Positions 55,545-64,000 are shown, counted from the stretch's first letter. The stretch is DNA of 64,000 bases from Marinobacterium sp. LSUCC0821 (GCF_012848475.1 NZ_CP051666.1:209501-273500), one strand, 5' to 3'. The notes: generated from the sequence alone by a model not told the origin. Program-made: numbers and translations.

Positions 55545-56429
55545 TTATTTTAAATAGTGGTTAATCTTCTCTGCCAAGGTGTACGTCAGATCCAACTTGT
55601 TAGATGAATGCGCAATGCTATTACAGGTAATCACTTCAGCTTTTTTAGCAAGTAATTTGTAAGCATCGCCAGCAAAAATCCCGTGAACCCCAATAATTAG
55701 CGCTTTAGGCATATCTGCACTTTCCAAGTGCTCTAGGGTCTTCAGCATGGTACGCCCACTGGAGATGATGTCGTCGACCAGTACCGGCCTGTGATTTGTC
55801 CAGTGGCTTAGATGGGGTGTTGAGACCTCTACATCGTAATCCCCAGAGCGCTCTTTAAGGAGAATCTCATACGGGAGTGATGCATCACTTGCGATCGTCG
55901 AAACCCACTGCTCACTTTCAGAATCTGGTCCGATCAAGAGTAGGGGATCATCTAGAGTTTTAAGGTATTCAACTATGACTTGGCGGGCAGTAGTGACCAT
56001 CCCTTCAAGCGTGTATATGCAGTCAAGCGTTGGGTAACGATGAAGGTGAGGGTCAACGGTTACTAGGCCATCAAAAGCGAGTGAGAGGTGTTTAGCAAAA
56101 TGGGCAGAGGTGATCGACTCTCCTGGATTAAAGCGTTTGTCTTGGCGCATGTAGGGTAAATAGGGGGTCACCAACAGGTTGCGCTTTGCACCAAGCTCAC
56201 GGGCATTGTGTGCAAAGGTAAGTAACGGAAACAGTTTCTCGTTGGGTTGGTAAAGATCACAAAAAATGATCACATCCTGGTCAGTTACATCGGTAAGGAT
56301 GCGCAAATAACTCTCTCCGTCCGGAAAAAGGCGCGTATCAAAGCTGCCGATGCTGGCACCAATATTTGAAGCTAATTTTTCACCAATCGGGTGGCCTGGG
56401 GATAGGTTAAAAAAGGTTCTTGGCAACAT
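55545..56429 (-). CDS. Atypical ribose-phosphate pyrophosphokinase (PRPP synthetase-like)
   Basis: This is a divergent Prs homologue of 294 residues, shorter than standard Prs of about 315. Conserved parts are FPDGESYLRI, PYLPYMRQDKRF (residues 90-100, ATP-binding flexible loop region), VDPHLHR (125-131), and the PRPP loop VLVDDIISSGRTM (216-228). Its start abuts the stop of the AMP-phosphorylase-like gene without a gap, suggesting linked use of ribose phosphates. The housekeeping prs is presumably elsewhere. Confidence 0.88.
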   Translation of the reverse strand: MLPRTFFNLSPGHPIGEKLASNIGASIGSFDTRLFPDGESYLRILTDVTDQDVIIFCDLYQPNEKLFPLLTFAHNARELGAKRNLLVTPYLPYMRQDKRFNPGESITSAHFAKHLSLAFDGLVTVDPHLHRYPTLDCIYTLEGMVTTARQVIVEYLKTLDDPLLLIGPDSESEQWVSTIASDASLPYEILLKERSGDYDVEVSTPHLSHWTNHRPVLVDDIISSGRTMLKTLEHLESADMPKALIIGVHGIFAGDAYKLLAKKAEVITCNSIAHSSNKLDLTYTLAEKINHYLK

Positions 56430-57941
56430 TTAAATCCCCTCGATTTTAACAATTGAAAGATGTTCAAGCAGGTAATCCACCGCGTAGTTTAGCTCTCCTA
56501 CATGCTCTGCATGTACGGTTAGAAGGGGTTGGTCTTTAGCAACTTGATGTCCACACTTTACATGTAGATCAACGCCTGCGGCCAAATCTGCTGGCGCGCC
56601 TGCAAGTTTTGCAACCTTGGCAAGCAAGCGATTATCAATTTCAGAGACAACGCCTGCCACTTCGGAAAGCATCTCATATCGATAGTGGGCAACAGGTGGA
56701 GAGGTGAACTTCCCTTGAGCCTCACAGATCTTCACAAATTGGCTCCAGGCCTGTCCGTTTTTGATCAGTTCAAGCGCAAGGCCTTTCCCCTTGCCAGCAG
56801 CCACTTTCCCAGAGAGTTCAAGCATTGCACCCGCCAATAGGGTTGCTCGATCAAGTAGGTCTTGTGGTGCCTCCTCCTGGTTCTGCAGCACACGTAAAAT
56901 ATCGCGTGCTTCAAGTGCAGGGCCAATACCCTCACCAATAGGCTGCGATCCATCAGTTTTTAAGATGGCCAGTTTGATACCTAAGTTTTCGGCCACCCGT
57001 GAGAAGCTAGATGCTAATTGATCTGCCGCTTGTTGGCTGCGAACCTTAGCCGTTGGTCCGACTGGAATGTCGATGAGTACGTGCGTAGCACCTGCTGCGA
57101 CCTTCTTAGAGAGTACCGAAGCGATTAGTTGACCTTCGCTGTCGATATCCAGCGCTCGTTCAACCTGAATGAGTAGGTCGTCGGCGGGGCTCAGTCTTAC
57201 TGAACCGCCCCAGGCTAAGCATCCCCCTTGACTATTCACAACATCGCGCATCTGCTCCAGCGTTAGGCTGACATTCGTAAGTGTCTCCATTGTGTCCGCA
57301 GTACCAGCAGGTGAGGTGATGGCGCGAGATGATGTTTTGGGGATGGTGAGGCCGGCAGCCGTTAAAATTGAGACTACAATTGGAGTGGTCCTGTTACCCG
57401 GTAGGCCTCCAACACAGTGCTTATCAAGAACTTGATCCAAGCCCCAATCAATGGTGCTGCCTGCGTTGATCATGGCTCGAGTTAAATCTGTAATCTCTTG
57501 GTCATCGAGTTTGTCATCACCGCAAGCTGTGATGAATGCAGCTAGGTGGACGTCAGCATATCGCTCATCAACGATATCATTGATGATCTCTTGGAACTGT
57601 TCTGCATTGATACGGTGACCATACACTTTTGAGCGTACATAGGAGAGGGACTGCACTGGACGAGGGTGAGAGATCCAGATCGACTCTCCTCCTGTTAGCC
57701 CCATGCGCTCCCAGGCTGACTCAGAAAAGCCAACATGCCCCTCTTCAATGAGTGATTCTGTAACGATATTAAGTGTGGCGATGATGTGTTGAGATTCGCT
57801 GGCAACTAAAACTCGGGTCAGGCTATTAAAACCCTCCGACTTACAAACAGGGCTGTCACCTCTTAAGTAGATGTAGGGTTCATGATGGGTATCGATCCCT
57901 AAACGGCAAGCTCTAAGGGGATTCATCTTCTCTGGAAGCAT
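56430..57941 (-). CDS. AMP phosphorylase-like thymidine phosphorylase family protein
   Basis: The 503-residue protein has the three-part layout of archaeal AMP phosphorylases: an N-terminal double-psi-like extension (about residues 1-90) absent from DeoA, then the helical and glycosyltransferase domains. Motifs DKHCVGGLPGNRT (173-185) and SSRAITSPAGTADTMET (204-220) match the AMP phosphorylase type and differ from the KHSTGGVGD of classic thymidine phosphorylase. Expected reaction: nucleoside monophosphate plus phosphate to base plus ribose 1,5-bisphosphate, by family. The first ATG is at 57941; another at 57926 has a better-looking upstream GAGAAG but too close a spacing. Confidence 0.87.
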   Translation of the reverse strand: MLPEKMNPLRACRLGIDTHHEPYIYLRGDSPVCKSEGFNSLTRVLVASESQHIIATLNIVTESLIEEGHVGFSESAWERMGLTGGESIWISHPRPVQSLSYVRSKVYGHRINAEQFQEIINDIVDERYADVHLAAFITACGDDKLDDQEITDLTRAMINAGSTIDWGLDQVLDKHCVGGLPGNRTTPIVVSILTAAGLTIPKTSSRAITSPAGTADTMETLTNVSLTLEQMRDVVNSQGGCLAWGGSVRLSPADDLLIQVERALDIDSEGQLIASVLSKKVAAGATHVLIDIPVGPTAKVRSQQAADQLASSFSRVAENLGIKLAILKTDGSQPIGEGIGPALEARDILRVLQNQEEAPQDLLDRATLLAGAMLELSGKVAAGKGKGLALELIKNGQAWSQFVKICEAQGKFTSPPVAHYRYEMLSEVAGVVSEIDNRLLAKVAKLAGAPADLAAGVDLHVKCGHQVAKDQPLLTVHAEHVGELNYAVDYLLEHLSIVKIEGI

Positions 57942-58077
57942 GGCTTATCTCAACGACTTCTAACTCAACGACTAGCTTTCAGTGTAACTCACTCAATAAG
58001 ATTAGCCAGTGACGTTTTTAAACTGTTTTCCCCAAACAAGCGCTGGTAAACTGTTAGGCCAATTTTGAGAACTGCCC

Positions 58078-58887
58078 ATGCACCCGAACGAAAACCTACC
58101 TTTAACAGTCAATCCTCAGAAAGCACTCGCCTTTGGTGTCGAGAAAGCGCTGCTTGTTGAGTTGTTAGAGCAGTTCGCTGTGTTAACGCCAGATTCCCGT
58201 TTTACTATTTCTACCTCTCGGATTCAGCAACGTTGTCCTTTTTGGAGCAGCGCGCAAATCGCTCTGTACTTAGAGGAGCTTCTGCAGGCGGGAGTCTTTT
58301 CCGCATCGTCTGAGGGGGAGCTTTGGCACATCAGTTTCAATGATCAACTGCCTGTTCAGAGCGACTCTGTTGTAAGTTCACATCTTTCTGAAAATAGAGA
58401 GCGAGAGCCAGTTCTTAAGCCTGAACCTGTGGCTCCATCAGAAAAGATTCAGAAACCGCAAAGATCAAAAGTTCCGAGTTTTGGTGGCGGTTATCGTCGT
58501 TCTGCCAGTGAGTTGGATGAGATATTTGCCGCGGCAGAAGCGAAGAAGCGTCAGCAGATACGCATGGAGTTAAGCTGGCAGCCGACACAAGCATTTTTTG
58601 AACAACTGCAGATGCATGGCATTCAGAATGAGTTTGCCCAATCTTGCCTGCCAGAGTTCACGCTTTACTACCTGGATCAGTCTGATTCAGAGACGACTTG
58701 GAACCAAAAGCTTCTCGCTTGGGTGCGTCGTGCGGTTCGAGATGAGCAGAGCCGCACTTCAAAAGAGCAGCGTTTGAACAACCCTTCACATTCCGGTGGA
58801 CACAATGAAAAAGGTCGACGAGATACTCGCGAGAACCGAAAGCGGGTTACCGCAGCAGTCATGGACCTCAAAAACCTCGACTGGTGA
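58078..58887 (+). CDS. DnaT-like ssDNA-binding domain protein
   Basis: The 269-residue protein has an N-terminal winged-helix-like region (about 20-105) and a basic linker. A C-terminal DnaT-like single-strand-DNA-binding domain follows (about 165-230, LSWQPTQAFFEQLQMHGI ... TTWNQKLLAWVRRA), then a charged tail. DnaT acts in primosome assembly and replication restart. Its end overlaps the next gene, a lambda-P-like protein, by about 83 bp, indicating a functional pair. Confidence 0.82.
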   Translation: MHPNENLPLTVNPQKALAFGVEKALLVELLEQFAVLTPDSRFTISTSRIQQRCPFWSSAQIALYLEELLQAGVFSASSEGELWHISFNDQLPVQSDSVVSSHLSENREREPVLKPEPVAPSEKIQKPQRSKVPSFGGGYRRSASELDEIFAAAEAKKRQQIRMELSWQPTQAFFEQLQMHGIQNEFAQSCLPEFTLYYLDQSDSETTWNQKLLAWVRRAVRDEQSRTSKEQRLNNPSHSGGHNEKGRRDTRENRKRVTAAVMDLKNLDW

Positions 58888-59608
58888 TCTTTCCGAGGTA
58901 GCTGAAGAGTCTACTACACGTCGAGTGATCAGTGATCAGACCAAAGCCTTGGTCAATATGGTCTTTGCTCGCTTCATGGCTATCTATGGCCATAAGTTCA
59001 AAAGCGCCTTTGAGACTGAGCAAGAGATTATGCTCGCTAAGCGTGAATGGGCGATGAGCATTCAGCGTTACAGTGAAAATGAGCTGGTGGCTGCAGTAAA
59101 TCGCTGTAAAGCAGAACTTGCTTGGATGCCCTCCATATCGGAATTTCTAAAATTGTTGAATGAGGTAGGTGGTGATCATGGCTTACCTTCTGCCTTCGCC
59201 GCTTATCAAGAGGCGTGCAAATCTGCAGAGCACCCTTTGCAGCACAGTTGGTCGCATCCCGCTATCTACTTTGCTGGTCGTGAGACGGGTTGGTTTGAGC
59301 TTCGTAGCGAATCTGAAAGTGAAATCTTTCCACGTTTCAGCTACCACTATGATCTACTCTGTCGACGCGTTCGCGAGGGTGAGCGACTAGATATCCCTAA
59401 CCCTATTGCCATTGAGCAGAAGAGTGATGTGACGCAAGCTAACCAAATGCTTGAGTTTGCAAAGCGCTATCAGATTGATGAGAGTGAGGCGTGTCAATTG
59501 CTCTACTATTTGACCCTGCCTAAGGGCTCTAAAGTGCGCGCTCGTCAGTTTGCACTAAGTCAAGAAACTGCCAACACGCATGGGTGGCAGTTACCCACTG
59601 AGGCCTAA
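58805..59608 (+). CDS. Replication protein P-like (phage lambda P family) protein
   Basis: The product of about 267 residues contains a lambda-P-like region (FARFMAIYGHKFKSAF ... EREWAMSI-like, then ELAWMPSISEFLKLL). Lambda P loads the DnaB helicase. The frame could start at GTG 58796; I chose ATG 58805, which has GGTGGA upstream. No integrase, lysis or structural phage gene is near, so it appears to be a resident chromosomal gene paired with the DnaT-like protein rather than a prophage part. The role as helicase loader is inference. Confidence 0.8.
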   Translation: MKKVDEILARTESGLPQQSWTSKTSTGDLSEVAEESTTRRVISDQTKALVNMVFARFMAIYGHKFKSAFETEQEIMLAKREWAMSIQRYSENELVAAVNRCKAELAWMPSISEFLKLLNEVGGDHGLPSAFAAYQEACKSAEHPLQHSWSHPAIYFAGRETGWFELRSESESEIFPRFSYHYDLLCRRVREGERLDIPNPIAIEQKSDVTQANQMLEFAKRYQIDESEACQLLYYLTLPKGSKVRARQFALSQETANTHGWQLPTEA

Positions 59609-59617
59609 CAGCCTCAG

Positions 59618-60658
59618 TTAAAATGCACTGCCGAACATTGCCGCCGTTGCAGACTTTAGCTCGGTGCTGGTCTCAGCTGATCGCAAAGCCTGAACAATCA
59701 ATACACGATGTACCGGAAGATACATCAAATCCGCAAGAATTCGACTGAACCCCGTCTGCCCAGATTCCCCAACCGCTAGGCGCTCGAGGAAAAGTTTCAG
59801 CGTGCTAGGATCCATCAGGGCAGCTTCGCAGCGAGTCGCAATAGCTGATAGCACCTCTGCACTTTTTCCAGCTTCTGAATTCAGCACCTGTTGTAAGGAA
59901 TCAATCAAAAGGGCGCTCACTTTGCTGCCGGAAAGTGCGCGCAGTAGCAGCGAAATTTTTATCGGATCACCACTGTTTTTAAGTGCATCTGTAAGGAGTT
60001 CAGCAAGCTTACTACTCAGTTCCTGGTCTGGTTGAGCATGTTCCAATAACGCTAGAATCTGAGCTGTTAATGCCTCCGGTAGGTTGGCAATTGAGCGCGC
60101 TAAGTTACTCTGATTATCAGTGGCATCGAGACGTACAATAAAGTCAGCGAGCCCCTGAAGAGATAGGTTTTCCCAGCCTGTAGTTAGCGTAGGATCTGCT
60201 ATGAATTGTTGAACGGGTTCATAAAAAGCAGACGCAGCTAAGCCCTGATCGAGTGCCGCTTTTGCATGGAATATCGCCATCTTCTCATCCGATGGCTTGA
60301 ACATGAATGGGTTCTCTTTAAGGCTGTCTTCAACTGGAACCCCATCAACACTATGTTGAACATTAGTCAGTAGACGATTGACAATATCATCGCGAACAGC
60401 GGGAATCATGAAGCCCTGTTCATCGAGAGGAAGCTTAAGGAACCAAACTGCGTTTTCACTGTTCTGCTTTGGATTCCATAGCACTAGAGCAATCCAGGCG
60501 TGGTGTAGATATGGAGTTGGGTAGGGGGTGGCGATCGCCTCTATACGTTCAAACTCATCGCGACCTAAACTGCGAATGCGACGCCCTAGGTCATAGATGC
60601 GCATTGCTGTTCCAGATTTGTTGAACAGTTCAGTTAGTGTGATCGCGTTTTCGCTCAT
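59618..60658 (-). CDS. DUF3549 family protein
   Basis: The 346-residue, mostly helical cytosolic protein starts MSENAITLTELFNKSGTAMRIYDLGRRI, and includes YPTPYLHHAWIALVLWNPK, the conserved N-terminal block of DUF3549, known from pseudomonads, Vibrio and Shewanella. The C-terminal two thirds look like helical repeats. Function is unknown. It is convergent with the lambda-P-like gene, with only a 9 bp gap. Confidence 0.85.
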   Translation of the reverse strand: MSENAITLTELFNKSGTAMRIYDLGRRIRSLGRDEFERIEAIATPYPTPYLHHAWIALVLWNPKQNSENAVWFLKLPLDEQGFMIPAVRDDIVNRLLTNVQHSVDGVPVEDSLKENPFMFKPSDEKMAIFHAKAALDQGLAASAFYEPVQQFIADPTLTTGWENLSLQGLADFIVRLDATDNQSNLARSIANLPEALTAQILALLEHAQPDQELSSKLAELLTDALKNSGDPIKISLLLRALSGSKVSALLIDSLQQVLNSEAGKSAEVLSAIATRCEAALMDPSTLKLFLERLAVGESGQTGFSRILADLMYLPVHRVLIVQALRSAETSTELKSATAAMFGSAF

Positions 60659-60715
60659 CGCTCGACTCCAAATTCAGTGCCGGCGATTCTAACACTATCC
60701 AAAAACAGATGCAGT

Positions 60716-62695
60716 TTAGCCGAGCAAAAGTCGCTCTTCAGCAAGCTCAACTTCACTGGGTGAACCGGAGATGATTAGAGTATCTCCTGCAGCTAACACG
60801 CTTTGCAGGGAAGGGTTTTCTGTCTCTTCCCCTGCATGAATCAGTGCCACAATCGCTAGGTCGAAATCGAAATCTTCAATTCGCTTGCCACAGGCAAAAG
60901 CCGATTCACTGATCACAACAGCATGACGTTGGATGACCAAGCTCTCTTCGGTCGATAGCTTCTTCGAGTGGTCACCATGAACAAAACCGTGCAGGATTTG
61001 GTAGCGTTGACTACGAACCGTGCGAATACGCTCTTTGATCTCCTCTGTGGGTACGCCTAGAAGAGTCATGACGTGAGAGACGAGCATAAGACTTCCTTCA
61101 AGGGCCTCTGGAATCACCTCTGCCGCACCTGAACTTTGGAACTGCTCAAGGTGACTGTCATCTTGGGTTCTAACTAATACCGGTATGTTGCCAAATTCAC
61201 GCTTAATGTTACGCAGTATCTCAAGCGCTGATTTAGGTGCAGGTATGGTTAAAATTACTAGTCGTGCTCGTTCCGTGCCGAGATTACGCAGAATATCGAC
61301 ACGCTTTGCATCTCCATAGTAAGCCGGCTCGCCGGCGGTAGAGGCCTCGCGGATTCTTACAGGATCAGGATCAACTGCTATGTAGGGGATATTCATCTGC
61401 TTTAAAAAGCGAGCAATGATCTGTCCAACACGGCCATAGCCACAGATGATTACATGCTTGTTAAGGTGAGCAAGTTTTGACTCAGATAGAGAGTCTACGC
61501 GCTCGATCTCACCATCCTGCTCAGTTGTGCTTAGAGGGAAAAATCTATTTGCCCAGCGTTCGGCCATATTCATGAGGGTAGGTGTTAACACCATAGATAG
61601 GATAATCGTCGAGACCAAAACAGCATTCAGGTCGGTATCAATCACCTGATAACTGAGTGCAACAGCCAGTAGTGCAAATCCAAACTCGCCACCCTGAGCA
61701 AGACTCACCGATGCTCGGAAAGCGGTGTTCGCTGGATGTTTAAAGAGTACGCCGACCATCAACACGACAACCAGTTTAGCGGTGATGAGAAGCAGGGTGG
61801 TTAAAACTACCCAATGTATATTCTCAACAAGAGCTGATAGATCGAGCTGCATCCCAACTGAGATAAAAAAGAGTCCGAGCAACACATCACGGAAGGGGCG
61901 TATATCACTCTCTAGCTGGTGTTTGAAATGGCTCTCGCCAAGCATCATGCCAGCCAAAAAACCGCCCAGCGCCATTGATAAGCCTGCTGCGTGTGTAAGC
62001 CAGGCGGCACCCATCGCGGTAACAAGCGCAACTAGAACGAACAGCTCATCAGAGCGCTCACGAGCGATCTCGTTAAATAGCGCTGGCAGTAGCTTATGGC
62101 CTAAAAAGAGGAGAGTTAAAAGAAGCCCACCACCTTGCATGAACACTAACCAAAGGGGCTCTGCATTATCCTCTACTGCGCTTGTGCCAAGTGCAGGTAC
62201 CAGAATGAGGAAGATGACTGCGGCTACGTCCTGAAATAGTAGAATACCAAAACTTAACTGACCATGCGGCTCACTGAGATGCTGCATGCGAATCAGCTCT
62301 TTGGTCACTATCGCTGTAGAAGATAGCGCTAGGGCGCCAGCAATAACGATTGAAGCGTTAAAGTCCATTCCCATGAGGAGACTCATGCCAATGAATACTA
62401 GTGATGTAAGTAAAACCTGTGCAGATCCTAACCCCAGTACGGTTCTCCGCATGGCGATCATTTTAGGCAGTGAAAACTCGAGTCCCAGCATGAAGAGCAG
62501 GAAAACCACCCCCATCTCAGAGAGGAGTGCCATATTGCCGGGGTGCGAGAGTTGCATCGCGAAGGGGCCAATAAGGGCACCCAGAGCTAGGTAGGCAAGT
62601 ATAGGCGGAAGTTTTAGTCGTCTAAACAGTGCTGTACCAACTACTGCACCGATTAGCATTAAGAGAATCTGCTCAAAGAGCCCGTAATCTTCCAA
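60716..62695 (-). CDS. CPA2 family cation/proton antiporter with TrkA domains (Kef type)
   Basis: Glutathione-gated-type potassium efflux system family. The 659-residue product has about 12 to 13 membrane segments, with LALSSTAIVTKELI and LSMALGGFLAGMMLGE typical of Kef. A TrkA-N Rossmann domain follows (about residues 405-530, VIICGYGRVGQIIARFL) and a C-terminal TrkA-C domain (about 575-659). The TrkA-C domain and lack of a kefF/kefG-type partner make the gating and ion (K+ or Na+) uncertain. Confidence 0.92.
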   Translation of the reverse strand: MEDYGLFEQILLMLIGAVVGTALFRRLKLPPILAYLALGALIGPFAMQLSHPGNMALLSEMGVVFLLFMLGLEFSLPKMIAMRRTVLGLGSAQVLLTSLVFIGMSLLMGMDFNASIVIAGALALSSTAIVTKELIRMQHLSEPHGQLSFGILLFQDVAAVIFLILVPALGTSAVEDNAEPLWLVFMQGGGLLLTLLFLGHKLLPALFNEIARERSDELFVLVALVTAMGAAWLTHAAGLSMALGGFLAGMMLGESHFKHQLESDIRPFRDVLLGLFFISVGMQLDLSALVENIHWVVLTTLLLITAKLVVVLMVGVLFKHPANTAFRASVSLAQGGEFGFALLAVALSYQVIDTDLNAVLVSTIILSMVLTPTLMNMAERWANRFFPLSTTEQDGEIERVDSLSESKLAHLNKHVIICGYGRVGQIIARFLKQMNIPYIAVDPDPVRIREASTAGEPAYYGDAKRVDILRNLGTERARLVILTIPAPKSALEILRNIKREFGNIPVLVRTQDDSHLEQFQSSGAAEVIPEALEGSLMLVSHVMTLLGVPTEEIKERIRTVRSQRYQILHGFVHGDHSKKLSTEESLVIQRHAVVISESAFACGKRIEDFDFDLAIVALIHAGEETENPSLQSVLAAGDTLIISGSPSEVELAEERLLLG

Positions 62696-62709
62696 GCTGT
62701 AACCCTACC

Positions 62710-63648
62710 TTAAGCGGATGTAGATGTGTCTGGCGTAGCGCTGCGAATGCCTTTCAATGTTTTGAAACTTACATCACGTGCGGTAGCAAGGAAATCTGTC
62801 ATAAAGTCAGAGTTTTGTTGGTCCTCTCGGATAGCTGCATAGAGGGTGCACCATAGACCTTTCTCTCCAAGCGGCCTCGCTTGAATGAAGTCACGCTCTA
62901 AGTACTCATGCATTGCCCAGTTGGGTAGGGCGGCAACGCCTCGGCCACTGGCCACAAGCTGCACCATCATGACCGTTAATTCGGCAGTGCGAATCTCTGC
63001 GGGTTCCACTTCAGCTGGATCAAGAAAACGGCTAAACAGATCGAGTCGGTTGGTATCAACGGGATAGGTGATGAGTGTCTCTTCTGCAAGATCGTCAGGT
63101 TGAATGAACTTACGAGCTACCAAACGGTGTTGTCGACTTAAGCCAAGCAGCGATTCATAACTGAAGAGGGGTTCGTAAACTATGCCGTTGCGTGGTTCTG
63201 GATCTGAAGTAATAACAAGATCTATATCGCCACGTGCCAATGCAGGTAGGGGTTGAAAACTAAATCCTGTGGAGAGATCCATCTCAACCTCTGGCCAGTT
63301 TTGGCGGAAGTGATCGATGGTCGGCATCAACCAGTCGAAACAGCTGTGACACTCGATGCAGATGTTCAGACGACCAGCCTCTCCGCCAGCTAAGCGAGCA
63401 ATATCCCGCTCGGCTGTTTTGATCATTGGCAGTATGTCATCAGCAAGAGTTAAAAGACGTTGGCCAGCTGCGGTAAAAGTGATTGGCTTGGTTTTACGAA
63501 TAAAGAGCGAGCAGTCGAGACGCTCTTCAAGGTCTTTAATCTGGTGTGAGAGAGCCGATTGGGTTAGATGAACACGCTCCGCAGCTTCAACTAGGCTACC
63601 TGCATCACGCAGTGCGGCAAGTGTTTTGAGGTGGCGTAGGTCGATCAT
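62710..63648 (-). CDS. metR: LysR-type regulator MetR
   Basis: MetR activates methionine-synthesis genes (metE, metH, glyA) with homocysteine as effector. The 312-residue product begins MIDLRHLKTLAALRDAGSL with the winged helix-turn-helix (ERVHLTQSALSHQIKDLE). Its effector domain includes GRLNICIECHSCFDWLMP and PLGEKGLWCTLYAAIRE, which match MetR rather than other LysR proteins. No methionine gene is adjacent. It is 14 bp upstream of the antiporter gene. Confidence 0.9.
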   Translation of the reverse strand: MIDLRHLKTLAALRDAGSLVEAAERVHLTQSALSHQIKDLEERLDCSLFIRKTKPITFTAAGQRLLTLADDILPMIKTAERDIARLAGGEAGRLNICIECHSCFDWLMPTIDHFRQNWPEVEMDLSTGFSFQPLPALARGDIDLVITSDPEPRNGIVYEPLFSYESLLGLSRQHRLVARKFIQPDDLAEETLITYPVDTNRLDLFSRFLDPAEVEPAEIRTAELTVMMVQLVASGRGVAALPNWAMHEYLERDFIQARPLGEKGLWCTLYAAIREDQQNSDFMTDFLATARDVSFKTLKGIRSATPDTSTSA

Positions 63649-63688
63649 TTCTGACTCCGAGCAGGTTTCTCTGGTCAGTATAATATAG

Positions 63689-63718
63689 AAAAGGCGCGAC
63701 GATCACGTTACGCCTTTA
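63689..63718 (-). terminator. Possible terminator after argF
   Basis: On the minus strand AAGGCG (63716-63711) and CGCCTT (63696-63691) can pair, with an inner ACG/CGT stem, and TT follows. The stem is interrupted, so the strength is uncertain. It lies between argF and metR. Confidence 0.5.
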
Positions 63719-63733
63719 TATTGTTTTGGATTA

Positions 63734-64000
63734 TTAATACCCGACGAGCAGAAACTCGAGTAGCGCTTTTTGCGCGTGAAGACGGTTTTCCGCCTCTTGG
63801 AATGCAATGCAGCGAGGATCATCCATCATATCTTCACTAACCTCTTCACCACGGTGCGCAGGCAAGCAGTGCATGAAGAGTGCATCTTGGTTTGCAAGGT
63901 CCATAAGTGCAGGATTGACCTGGTAGCCGTCAAAGCGCTTCATGCGAAGACGCTCTTCATCCTCTTGTCCCATTGATGCCCAAACATCAGTAACAACAAG
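63734..64000 (-). CDS. argF: Ornithine carbamoyltransferase ArgF (C-terminal part, start outside window)
   Basis: ArgF makes citrulline from ornithine and carbamoyl phosphate. Only the last 88 or so codons are present; the frame is open to the right edge ([13 protein letters not shown]). The ornithine-side motif [17 protein letters not shown] is intact, and the C-terminus [13 protein letters not shown] is typical. An internal ATG at 63973 is not the start. Confidence 0.95.
   Translation of the reverse strand, partial: LVVTDVWASMGQEDEERLRMKRFDGYQVNPALMDLANQDALFMHCLPAHRGEEVSEDMMDDPRCIAFQEAENRLHAQKALLEFLLVGY

Noticed and set aside
58078-59608. Prophage remnant around the lambda-P-like gene
   Set aside because: No integrase, attachment site, lysis or structural genes are seen, and flanking genes are ordinary chromosomal genes.
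61725-62234. 169-codon open frame antisense to the antiporter gene
   Set aside because: Rich in Ser, Thr and Arg as expected from reverse reading of membrane-protein codons; no homology recognised.

Overview
The window is a 64 kb piece of a gammaproteobacterial chromosome. Gene content and order point to the Oceanospirillales/Pseudomonadales side of the class. Evidence includes the rpoN-hpf-ptsN-rapZ-ptsO cluster next to the lpt/kds genes, the mlaFEDCB-ibaG-murA-hisG-hisD block with a short HisG, an AlgW/DegS-type protease, and the mreCD-maf-rng-yhdP-nitrilase string. Base composition is moderate, with no rRNA, tRNA, CRISPR, insertion sequence or prophage. Placement below order is inference. 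The window opens inside mreC and closes inside argF.

Layout. (1) 1-7.9 kb, plus strand: cell shape (mreC, mreD), nucleotide sanitation (maf), RNA processing (rng), outer-membrane lipid transport (yhdP) and a nitrilase-family amidase. (2) 7.9-16.8 kb, minus strand: darP, mgtE, the nitrogen-PTS/sigma-54 set (ptsO, rapZ, ptsN, hpf, rpoN) and LPS export and Kdo synthesis (lptB, lptA, lptC, kdsC, kdsD). (3) 17-23.5 kb, plus strand: mlaFEDCB, ibaG, murA, hisG, hisD, so envelope genes face each other across a shared intergenic region. (4) 23.6-34.6 kb, mixed: algW, a Nif3-like gene, zapG, and a vitamin B12 locus (btuF-like; riboswitch-btuB-adenosyltransferase-small cysteine protein). Then come a P-loop kinase, a ketopantoate-reductase-like gene, yajQ, an AmpG-like permease and a FabG/PhaB-like reductase. 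(5) 35-43 kb, plus strand: fxsA, heat-shock groESL, and a five-gene branched-chain-type ABC importer whose binding protein has a Tat signal. (6) 43-53 kb, plus strand: a coiled-coil membrane protein, thpR, trhP, class I fumarase, a HisP/HisJ-type amino-acid importer and a YgiQ-type radical SAM protein. (7) 53.5-64 kb: a cold-shock protein, a flavodoxin, and a compact four-gene minus-strand operon (AMP-phosphorylase-like, PRPP-synthetase-like, AlkB-like, nitroreductase). These are followed by a DnaT-like/lambda-P-like pair, a DUF3549 gene, a Kef-type antiporter, metR and the end of argF.

Most of the window is conserved housekeeping DNA. The stretches that reward a second look are: the AMP-phosphorylase/PRPP-synthetase pair fused in one operon with AlkB and nitroreductase genes (54.2-57.9 kb); the chromosomal DnaT-like/lambda-P-like replication pair (58.1-59.6 kb); a small exported protein with a mirror-symmetric cysteine pattern inside the B12 riboswitch operon (27.0-27.3 kb); a terminator-like hairpin between the sigma-32 promoter and groES; and PhaR-like TGCA palindromes beside the FabG/PhaB-like gene. 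No wholly unknown multi-gene system was recognised with certainty.
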